14,926 bases of DNA. Source: AB-137-C09 sp964645625. GTDB lineage: Bacteria; Pseudomonadota; Zetaproteobacteria; Mariprofundales; Mariprofundaceae. Position numbers and translations under genes: made by a program. The DNA is taken from positions 1 to 14,926 of the forward strand of contig CAZYAI010000058.1 in the NCBI GenBank assembly GCA_964645625.1, in the 5' to 3' direction. The notes beneath the pieces are model-generated. The model ran no database searches. It saw only the letters and a list, made by a program, of their open reading frames with translations, and was not told the origin of the DNA. Position 1 is the first letter of the stretch. The number at the start of each line of letters is the position of its first letter. Shown one piece after another: positions 8,846 to 13,815 of the stretch.

Positions 8846-8890
8846 GAGGCTCTCCATTCTCGGACAGTTTCTTAGGCTACGCGCTTAAGC

Positions 8891-8897
8891 AGGAGAG
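8891..8897 (+). promoter_or_regulatory. Ribosome binding site of the double-CNB gene
   Basis: AGGAGAG precedes three consecutive in-frame starts: GTG 8901, ATG 8904 and ATG 8907. The core AGGAG is 5, 8 and 11 nt from them respectively, so ATG 8904 fits best. The GGAGAG part can pair with CTCTCC at 8850-8855. Confidence 0.65.
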
Positions 8898-8903
8898 TAA
8901 GTG

Positions 8904-9788
8904 ATGATGGATGATGATGACTTCTTGGATATTTCTGGCGTTCATATTGACACAGGGAAAGGCCCTATATTGGATGAAAGAACCTTCCCTATTTTAAACG
9001 GCCTATCGGCGGTTAATATGCGCATTCTTAACTCTTCTAGTCGCGAAATGCATGTTTCTAAAGGGGTGGAGGTGCTGCACGAAGGCAGTGCCTCTTATGA
9101 CCTTCATTTTATTCGCAAAGGTAGTGTCTCCATTACGCGGCGTACCAGTAAAGGGATGAAGATTCTCGCTCAAATTCATGCGGGTGGTTTGTATGGTGAA
9201 TTTGGTATTTTGCGCAAGAAGTTTCGCTATACTTCTGTTTTTGCTAATGAACCCAGCGATATTGTACGCACATCTTCATCTTCCGTGCAACGTGTATTAG
9301 AAGCTGATGCTGCATTTCGTGACCGTCTAAGTAAATTGTTATCCAGTCGTTTGCTCGACAGCTTTTTTTCCACGCATCCTGTGTTTCAACCCTTGGAGCC
9401 ACATTTGCGTGAGCAATTGGCACGTACGCTAAAGGTGCATTATTTGCCACCGTACAGCAAGGTGTTTGGGCGGGGTGATAAGCCTTCGGGTGTGCATTTG
9501 ATTTTATCCGGTGAAGTGGAGGTTAGCTTACCGGGTCGCAATGGTGAAGATACCCTACTCGAGATTCGTCGTGACAACGATATGATCGGTGAGCTTGCCA
9601 CCCGTGATGGTGGCTTGGCCTATGCTGCATCGGCAACCGAAGCATTGGATTCTTTGCTACTCAATGCGCAAAGCATGCAATTGATTCAATCTGCAAATGC
9701 TACGGTATTTGCCAATTTGCAAAAGTACATCAACGCCCGCGCACAGCGCACAGCACAACACTTAAAACAACAATTGATGCAGAGTTAA
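8904..9788 (+). CDS. Protein with two cyclic-nucleotide-binding-like domains
   Basis: A 294-residue cytoplasmic protein with two tandem CNB (CAP_ED) domains and no visible DNA-binding helix-turn-helix, kinase or channel part. The first domain spans about 45-130. It shows the beta-roll glycine pattern (RKGSVSI) and a phosphate-cassette-like segment YGEFGILRKKFRYTSV. The second spans about 165-260, with LSGEVEV and then IGELATRDGGLAYAAS. In active cAMP/cGMP sites the cassette reads roughly GE[LI]A...PRxA[TS]. The GE is kept in both copies, but the arginine context is altered in the first and the arginine is absent from the second, so ligand binding is uncertain. Such proteins may act as sensors or partner proteins; no target is visible. 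Start chosen at ATG 8904 by ribosome-binding-site spacing; GTG 8901 is possible. It lies 58 nt after serS and 1 nt before fxsA. Confidence 0.86.
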   Translation: MMDDDDFLDISGVHIDTGKGPILDERTFPILNGLSAVNMRILNSSSREMHVSKGVEVLHEGSASYDLHFIRKGSVSITRRTSKGMKILAQIHAGGLYGEFGILRKKFRYTSVFANEPSDIVRTSSSSVQRVLEADAAFRDRLSKLLSSRLLDSFFSTHPVFQPLEPHLREQLARTLKVHYLPPYSKVFGRGDKPSGVHLILSGEVEVSLPGRNGEDTLLEIRRDNDMIGELATRDGGLAYAASATEALDSLLLNAQSMQLIQSANATVFANLQKYINARAQRTAQHLKQQLMQS

Positions 9789-9789
9789 T

Positions 9790-10245
9790 GTGTTTAAATA
9801 TATTTTATTTTTATTTGTAACAGTTCCACTGTTAGAGCTTTATGTGTTGATTGAAGTCGGGCGTGGCATTGGTGGTATATGGACGATTGCCTTGTGTTTG
9901 TTTACGGCTGCTTTGGGTGGTTTCATTATTCGGATTCAGGGTTTGTTGACGTTGTTGGATGCACAAAAGCATTTAGCACAAGGTGAAGTCCCTACCGCTC
10001 ATGTGTTATACGGTTTGATGTTGGCAGTGGCAGGCTTATTACTGTTTACCCCAGGTTTGGTGACGGATACTTTAGGTTTTTTATTGCTGGTTCCTGCTGT
10101 GCGTAAGCTTATCGCCCATTGGTTTATGGCGCGTGCTGATAACAGACCGCATCGTCATCGTGAAGGTGATGTGATTGATGCAGAAGTCGTGGTTGATCAA
10201 CAACCAACGACAGAGAAACGTATTGAGGTCAATCGTCATGATTAA
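9790..10245 (+). CDS. fxsA: FxsA family membrane protein
   Basis: A 151-residue inner-membrane protein of the FxsA family, named for the E. coli protein whose overproduction relieves exclusion of phage T7 by the F plasmid; its normal role is poorly understood. Hydrophobic segments lie at about 3-20, 27-48 and 75-103. The family landmarks are the opening VPLLELYVLIEVG, the GLLTLLDAQKHLAQGEVP loop and LLLFTPGLVTDTLGFLLLVP. The cytoplasmic tail contains DVIDAEV, the common C-terminal motif of the family. The start is GTG at 9790, one base after the stop of the CNB gene; an ATG at 9788 is out of frame. The ribosome binding site is weak, so coupling to the upstream gene is likely. The gene overlaps the next one by 8 nt. 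Confidence 0.92.
   Translation: MFKYILFLFVTVPLLELYVLIEVGRGIGGIWTIALCLFTAALGGFIIRIQGLLTLLDAQKHLAQGEVPTAHVLYGLMLAVAGLLLFTPGLVTDTLGFLLLVPAVRKLIAHWFMARADNRPHRHREGDVIDAEVVVDQQPTTEKRIEVNRHD
10225..10228 (+). promoter_or_regulatory. Ribosome binding site of the Dabb gene
   Basis: GAGG sits 9 nt before the ATG at 10238, within the fxsA coding sequence. It supports this start over an in-frame ATG at 10175, which would add 21 residues unlike the family. Confidence 0.6.
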
Positions 10246-10519
10246 ACACGTTGTCATGTGGTCGTTGCATGATGCAACACAAGCCGAGCAAGTAAAAGAA
10301 GCCTTATTGGCATTGCGTGGTCGCATCCCAGGGTTGATTGATTTAGAGGTTGGCATTGACTTCCTTCGCTCGCCACAGTCCGCTGATGTGGTATTGATTA
10401 CCACGTTGGAAAGCCCTGAAGCATTAGAGGCGTACCAGCAGCACCCAGAACATCAGGCGGTTATTCCTTTGATGAAATCTGTAGCGCGTTCCCGTACCGT
10501 GGTTGATTATCATATTTAA
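10238..10519 (+). CDS. Dabb (stress-responsive alpha/beta barrel) domain protein
   Basis: A 93-residue protein consisting of a single Dabb domain, a dimeric ferredoxin-like alpha-beta barrel. The opening MIKHVVMWSL (with H4), the central GIPGL-type turn (here RIPGLIDLEVGIDF), the strand DVVLITTLESPEALEAYQQHPEHQ and the end RTVVDYHI are all typical. Members have been linked to stress responses and, in some cases, to small-molecule ring chemistry, but most bacterial stand-alone versions have no assigned reaction, and none can be assigned here. It overlaps the end of fxsA by ATGATTAA and is the last gene of the gyrA-serS run. Downstream there is only a weak T-tract (10544-10550) and then the repeat region. 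Confidence 0.9.
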   Translation: MIKHVVMWSLHDATQAEQVKEALLALRGRIPGLIDLEVGIDFLRSPQSADVVLITTLESPEALEAYQQHPEHQAVIPLMKSVARSRTVVDYHI

Positions 10520-10574
10520 TTGATGTTACGCATGGCATGGGAGTTTTTTTATACAGCATCGTAATTTAAAAATT

Positions 10575-10815
10575 CGTCATACCGCACCTGATGCGGTATC
10601 CAGTTTTGCGTCCGTTCTCTGGATTGCGGATCAAGTCCGCAATGACGTGGTTTCCTTTGGTCATACCGCATCTGATGCGGTATCCAGTCTTGCGTCCGTT
10701 CACTGGATTGCGGATCAAGTCCGCAATGACGTGGTTTTCCCTAGTCATACCGCACTTGATGCGGTATCCAGTTTTGCGTCTGTTCTCTGGGTTACGGATC
10801 AAGTCCGCAATGACG
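10575..10815 (+). repeat. Cloverleaf palindromic repeat, right array (three units)
   Basis: Three 72-bp units start at 10576, 10660 and 10744, exactly 84 bp apart, separated by similar 12-nt T-rich spacers. In unit 1 every base from 10575 to 10647 falls into contiguous arms. CGTC (10575-10578) pairs with GACG (10644-10647). Arm 1 has the 8-bp stem ATACCGCA/TGCGGTAT with a 5-nt loop. Arm 2 is CCAG/CTGG with a 15-nt loop. Arm 3 has the 8-bp stem ATTGCGGA/TCCGCAAT with a 5-nt loop. Its layout resembles the widespread proteobacterial intergenic repeats of the form GTCAT, palindrome, ATCCAG, gap, CTGGAT, palindrome, ATGAC. No protein is encoded. Confidence 0.92.
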
Positions 10816-10831
10816 TAGTGAAAAAACATAA

Positions 10832-10902
10832 ACCACAAAAGACACGAAAATACACGAACAATAAGAAGTATTACCTTTCGTGCTGTTCGTGTGTTTCGTG
10901 GT
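10832..10902. repeat. Imperfect inverted repeat (CCACGAA type)
   Basis: The left arm 10832-10859 (starting ACCACAAAAGACACGAAA) and the right arm 10875-10902 (ending TTCGTGTGTTTCGTGGT) are near reverse complements: the outer 17 bases differ at two positions, and the inner part aligns with a one-base shift. The loop is about 15 nt. This is unrelated in sequence to the cloverleaf units and resembles another dispersed intergenic repeat class built on CCACGAA/ACACGAA. Confidence 0.75.
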
Positions 10903-10955
10903 AAATAAGGCATCCTTCACCAACTATGAAAAGCTACATGATGAAATCCAACATA

Positions 10956-11007
10956 GGCATGAAGCTTGCGTCAGTTCTCTGGATTGCAGATCAAGTCCGC
11001 AATGACG
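10956..11007 (+). repeat. Truncated cloverleaf unit
   Basis: The 3' two-thirds of a cloverleaf unit: from a GGCAT start, through CTTGCGTC and TTCTCTGG, to the arm-3 hairpin and ATGACG end. The first hairpin is missing and the CCAG of arm 2 is changed to GAAG. Arm 3 carries one G-to-A change (TTGCAGA). Confidence 0.8.
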
Positions 11008-11057
11008 CATTGCTACTTAAAATAATTGTGATTCAGGTTCACACACCATAAACGGGT

Positions 11058-11624
11058 ATGGCTTCGTTATCTCCACACTTTAAAACACAAGCCCTAAAAG
11101 GCACGCGCAGGCTACGCCAAGGCGCGTTGATGTTGCATAACACAGCAACCGTAGCAGGCGTTACTGCTAGGCTAGATAGTACCAAGGGTTTGCATCGTTT
11201 GCGGCAGTTTAAGCAGCGTCAAGGACCTTTTTTATTGCTTGCTTCATCTGCTAAGCAAGCATTGTCTTTGGCGCGCCTCCCAACCACAGCTTTACGCAAA
11301 CTTGCCCGTTGCCATTGGCCTGGTGCAGTTACTTTGGTATTCCCCGCACGGTCAGGCTTACCTGCCTTGTGTTACCAAGGTTCTTATGTTGCTGTTCGTG
11401 TTGATGCTTCTATCGCTGTGCGCCAATTGGCGGCATATAATCAAGGTATGATTGTTTCCAGCAGTTTTAATCGACGTGGACGACGCAATGGTATTGCAAA
11501 TAGGCAAGCTCGTTTTCGTATGGGGGCGTGGATTGATGGTTTGATTGATAGCGGGACTGTTGCTTCTGGTTCTCCGTCCTCTCTCTACCGTATCCATGGG
11601 CAACGTATTCAACAGTTGCGATAG
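11058..11624 (+). CDS. Divergent Sua5/YciO/YrdC (TsaC-like) protein
   Basis: A 188-residue, single-domain protein of the YrdC fold, the length of E. coli TsaC, which makes threonylcarbamoyl-AMP for the t6A modification of tRNA. Blocks that align are LRQFKQRQGPFLLLAS (family: LxxlKxRxxxxxlxlla), HWPGAVTLVFPA (family: WPGPvTfvfpA), VAVRVDAS (family: lavRvxxh) and SSSFNRRGR (family: sTSANxSG). The start-proximal substrate motif Y-P-T-[DE]-[TA]-V-[YF]-G is degraded to HNTATVAG, and the TSAN motif to SSSFN. The protein is also unusually basic. It may be a diverged TsaC still working with relaxed motifs, or a paralogue that has lost the activity. ATG 11058 has only a weak ACGGG upstream. It ends at a strong shared terminator. 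Confidence 0.75.
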   Translation: MASLSPHFKTQALKGTRRLRQGALMLHNTATVAGVTARLDSTKGLHRLRQFKQRQGPFLLLASSAKQALSLARLPTTALRKLARCHWPGAVTLVFPARSGLPALCYQGSYVAVRVDASIAVRQLAAYNQGMIVSSSFNRRGRRNGIANRQARFRMGAWIDGLIDSGTVASGSPSSLYRIHGQRIQQLR

Positions 11625-11643
11625 CTGAGCCAGCTAAAAATAA

Positions 11644-11680
11644 AAAAAGCCTGCCATAACATTGTTATGGCAGGCTTTTT
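11644..11680. terminator. Bidirectional rho-independent terminator
   Basis: A perfect 17-bp stem: AAAAAGCCTGCCATAAC at 11644-11660 pairs with its reverse complement at 11664-11680 across the 3-nt loop ATT. A tracts on one side and T tracts on the other make it work both ways. It separates the convergent TsaC-like gene and nirK operon. Confidence 0.93.
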
Positions 11681-11732
11681 GTTTTATCAACGTATAGATC
11701 TCAGTTAAATAACTCAGCCTAAAAGCTAGCTG

Positions 11733-12683
11733 TTAGCGAGGCAGGATATTATCACCTTTACCAGCATCAGCAGGAGCATCCTTGCTGTTGATCAATACGG
11801 TAATAGCACCACGCAATGCTGCACTCATGGTATGATCCACAATAGCATTGGCTGTGGTTTTACCCGCAGGGGAAACAATATCCATCGCCGCAGCAGAAGC
11901 TACAGGAAGACCATAGGTTTGCATGTCATACAATACATTCTTAGGGCTACCGTTGGGGTAAACACGATCCCAAATACCAGCAATCGGGTGCGCAGCAATC
12001 GGCATGTTGATGTTAGCATTGACGTAATAGATGCGTACGCGTTCGCCAGGTTTGGATTGTAACACGGTACCAGAAGCTTTGGGGTCATGTACAGGATCGT
12101 AATTAAAAGGTTTACCGTTAATCAACGCATTCGTCCAACCCTTGTTTTCCAAGTACTCAGCCACTTTTGTTCCAGCAGGGAACAACTGTGATTGAATCAA
12201 CACATATTCACGGTCAGCTTTCGGGAACTCTTTGGTGTATTTCTTAGGGTCAACCAAAATAATACCGTACATACCGCGAGCAATATGCTCAACCATCGCG
12301 CTTGCACCACAATGGTACATGTAAGCACCAGCACGACGCGCTTCAAACTTAAAGTGTTTAGACTCACCTGGTTTAACAGGCGCAAATTCTTCCAATACAT
12401 GAACTTCAGCAGCATGGAAATCCATAGAGTGAGAGTTCTTGTTGGTCTTAGGGTTAATCAATGTGAAATCAACAATATCACCTTCGGTAACGCGCACAAC
12501 TTTACCAGGAATTGCACCGTCGAAAGTCCATGCAGGGTATTTGTCCCCGGCATTATTGATGACAATCTCTTTTTCCATAGCGGTCATGGTGACTTCTACC
12601 GTTTTTGCCATCGCTTGTGATGCAGCACCTGCGACCAACGCTACTGCAGTGGCTGCTAACAGCCCTTTTTTTGCCAGTTTCAT
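11733..12683 (-). CDS. nirK: Copper-containing nitrite reductase NirK
   Basis: Periplasmic trimeric enzyme reducing nitrite to nitric oxide. It has 316 residues with a signal peptide (cleavage probably after AMA, residue 26) and two cupredoxin domains. Type 1 copper ligands are H85, C125, H133 and M138. Type 2 copper ligands are H90, H124 and, from domain 2 of the neighbouring subunit, H284. The catalytic aspartate is D88 in SMDFH. The catalytic histidine (His255 of the Alcaligenes enzyme) is H232, followed by the conserved I234. All residues needed for activity are therefore present. The His that follows five residues later in Alcaligenes-type enzymes is I237 here. AAGGAG lies 7 nt before the ATG. 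It is the last gene of the cluster, 88 nt after the monoheme cytochrome gene, with a hairpin in that gap. Confidence 0.94.
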   Translation of the reverse strand: MKLAKKGLLAATAVALVAGAASQAMAKTVEVTMTAMEKEIVINNAGDKYPAWTFDGAIPGKVVRVTEGDIVDFTLINPKTNKNSHSMDFHAAEVHVLEEFAPVKPGESKHFKFEARRAGAYMYHCGASAMVEHIARGMYGIILVDPKKYTKEFPKADREYVLIQSQLFPAGTKVAEYLENKGWTNALINGKPFNYDPVHDPKASGTVLQSKPGERVRIYYVNANINMPIAAHPIAGIWDRVYPNGSPKNVLYDMQTYGLPVASAAAMDIVSPAGKTTANAIVDHTMSAALRGAITVLINSKDAPADAGKGDNILPR

Positions 12684-12690
12684 AGGCTCT

Positions 12691-12696
12691 CTCCTT
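12691..12696 (-). promoter_or_regulatory. Ribosome binding site of nirK
   Basis: AAGGAG on the minus strand, 7 nt before the nirK ATG (12683). Strong and well spaced, so nirK does not need coupling to the upstream gene. Confidence 0.8.
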
Positions 12697-12701
12697 TATG
12701 G

Positions 12702-12725
12702 GTTGCATAGCAAAAACTATGCAAC
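12702..12725. repeat. Perfect inverted repeat between ncgC and nirK
   Basis: GTTGCATAG and CTATGCAAC form a perfect 9-bp stem with a 6-nt loop (TTTTTG on the minus strand). It lies 19 nt before the nirK start, just ahead of the ribosome binding site. No T-run follows, so it is not a standard terminator. It may be an mRNA-stability or processing hairpin, or a protein-binding palindrome. Confidence 0.75.
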
Positions 12726-12771
12726 GGTGGTGAGTGTGGCATTTCAGCCTTACTCTGCTAAGACTTGCGTC

Positions 12772-13134
12772 TCAGCCTTCTGCTCGCTTGCATTGGCAAA
12801 GCTTGCGAAGATGTTTGACCAGTTCATGAATCTCTTGATCGGTGAACGTGTCGCTCCAAGGGGGCATCAGTGAGGATTTGTTGATCGCCACACCACCCTC
12901 CTTGATGACTTTAAAAAGCTCCTCATCACTGCGAGCGGACATTGATTTGGCATCACTGTGATCGCGTGGCTGCACTGACATATCGCGGATATTCAACCCC
13001 ATGCCATTGCCCTTCATACCATGGCATTGCATGCAATAGACACGATAATTATCTTTCGCCGTCTCTTCGGCCATGGCTGCCCACGGCAGTAACAAGGCAA
13101 GCATCAAAGCACATGAAGCAAGTATTTTACTCAT
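12772..13134 (-). CDS. ncgC: Monoheme cytochrome c (NcgC-like)
   Basis: Periplasmic class I cytochrome c, 120 residues. A signal peptide (cleavage after AMA, about residue 22) precedes the heme motif CMQCH at 34-38. The sixth ligand is probably M90 in LMPPW, followed by the usual C-terminal helix FTDQEIHELVKHLR. The extreme C-terminus carries a Cys-x-Cys (C113, C115) in LCQCK. I chose ATG 13134 over an upstream TTG because AAGGAG is 7 nt before it. The ATGAGTAA overlap with the preceding diheme cytochrome gene points to coupled translation. By position it corresponds to ncgC of the Nitrosomonas europaea nirK cluster and probably passes electrons to or from NirK or the multicopper oxidase. Confidence 0.88.
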   Translation of the reverse strand: MSKILASCALMLALLLPWAAMAEETAKDNYRVYCMQCHGMKGNGMGLNIRDMSVQPRDHSDAKSMSARSDEELFKVIKEGGVAINKSSLMPPWSDTFTDQEIHELVKHLRKLCQCKRAEG

Positions 13135-13813
13135 CAAAATTCTCCTTCGAGAGTTTTACGATGTAATTCACCAGCTTGAGATCGTTTGGGTCAGGAATAT
13201 GTTTGTTCGGCATCCAAATTTTAGGGTTCCAGGCTTGCGGATTGCGAATATAACTAAGCATATACGCAGCCTGTAAACGTGAACCTGCGGTATAAACCTC
13301 AGGGCCAGAAAGTCCGCCAAAATCAGGCTCAATTTGATGGCAGCCCATGCAGCCATAAATTTTATCAAACAACATTTCGCCCATTGGTCCTGCCGAGACG
13401 CTTGCATCGTAAGATGTCGCCGCGATCAAATCGTTATGCGGTGTGAAGGTCATCAAGGTCTTGGTCACAGCCTCTGCATCAGCCTGGTTCAGGCTCATGT
13501 GTGGCTTAAGCGTGGATTCATCAATCATATCCCGTTTCACACCAGGCTTGATGTGGTCGAGGTACACCATACCCGCAGGGCGAATCCGTTTTGGCTTTTG
13601 CAACCATGAAGCCAACCAAGTCGCTTGGTATTTATTCCCCGCATAAAAAAGATCAGATCCTTTGCGTGACAATAAATCTTTCAACGTTGTTGCGGCTGTA
13701 CCTTCGATAGCATGGCAAGATGCACACTGCTGTTTCAGTATCGCCTGACCATCTGCACCAGCATAAGCGGATGTACTCGCCAGCAACAGCCATGCAAGGA
13801 TGAGCTTGCGCAT
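13127..13813 (-). CDS. ncgB: Diheme cytochrome c (NcgB-like)
   Basis: Periplasmic cytochrome c of 228 residues with two heme-binding motifs, CASCH at 30-34 and CMGCH at 155-159, one in each half of the protein. Candidate axial methionines are M106 in PHMS and M201 in WMPNKH. The signal peptide ends about residue 18 (AYA). The spacing indicates two class I domains joined in tandem. It starts 2 nt after the multicopper oxidase stop codon with a weak ribosome binding site and overlaps the monoheme cytochrome by 8 nt, so the three are tightly coupled. In N. europaea the equivalent gene sits between ncgA and ncgC and is needed for normal nitrite tolerance. Its electron partner here is inferred, not shown. 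Confidence 0.88.
   Translation of the reverse strand: MRKLILAWLLLASTSAYAGADGQAILKQQCASCHAIEGTAATTLKDLLSRKGSDLFYAGNKYQATWLASWLQKPKRIRPAGMVYLDHIKPGVKRDMIDESTLKPHMSLNQADAEAVTKTLMTFTPHNDLIAATSYDASVSAGPMGEMLFDKIYGCMGCHQIEPDFGGLSGPEVYTAGSRLQAAYMLSYIRNPQAWNPKIWMPNKHIPDPNDLKLVNYIVKLSKENFDE
13142..13147 (-). promoter_or_regulatory. Ribosome binding site of the monoheme cytochrome
   Basis: AAGGAG on the minus strand within the diheme cytochrome coding sequence. Its 7-nt spacing to ATG 13134, against 4 nt to the alternative TTG 13137, decides the start. Confidence 0.75.
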
Positions 13814-13815
13814 CT

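Larger units (their letters stand above)
10520..11057. other. Repeat-rich intergenic region
   Basis: A stretch of 538 bp with no supported gene. In order it holds a short T-tract, three cloverleaf units with an 84-bp period, an imperfect inverted repeat of another kind, and a truncated cloverleaf half. The open frames across it are translations of the repeats. No strong promoter for the gene at 11058 was identified. Confidence 0.8.

Noticed and set aside
8856..8888. Ten-codon leader peptide starting at ATT after AGGAGG (8844-8849)
   Set aside because: Spacing to the Shine-Dalgarno sequence is good, but ATT is a very rare start, and the AGGAGG overlaps the serS stop codon, where it is more easily explained by chance or RNA pairing.
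10530..10552. Rho-independent terminator after the Dabb gene
   Set aside because: A T-run is present (10544-10550), but no stable hairpin immediately precedes it.
10575..10815. CRISPR array
   Set aside because: The repeats are 72 bp and the spacers 12 bp and similar to each other, the reverse of CRISPR proportions. There are no cas genes in the window.
10566..10913. Open frames on both strands across the repeats (115 residues on minus, 75 and 85 on plus)
   Set aside because: They are the cloverleaf units read through; the 84-bp period is divisible by 3, so frames stay open. The 28-residue peptide repeats are a by-product, and there are no ribosome binding sites or non-repeat domains.
12192..12620. 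142-residue plus-strand frame inside nirK, and similar frames antisense to the cytochrome and MCO genes
   Set aside because: Shadows of genes confirmed by copper and heme motifs on the other strand.
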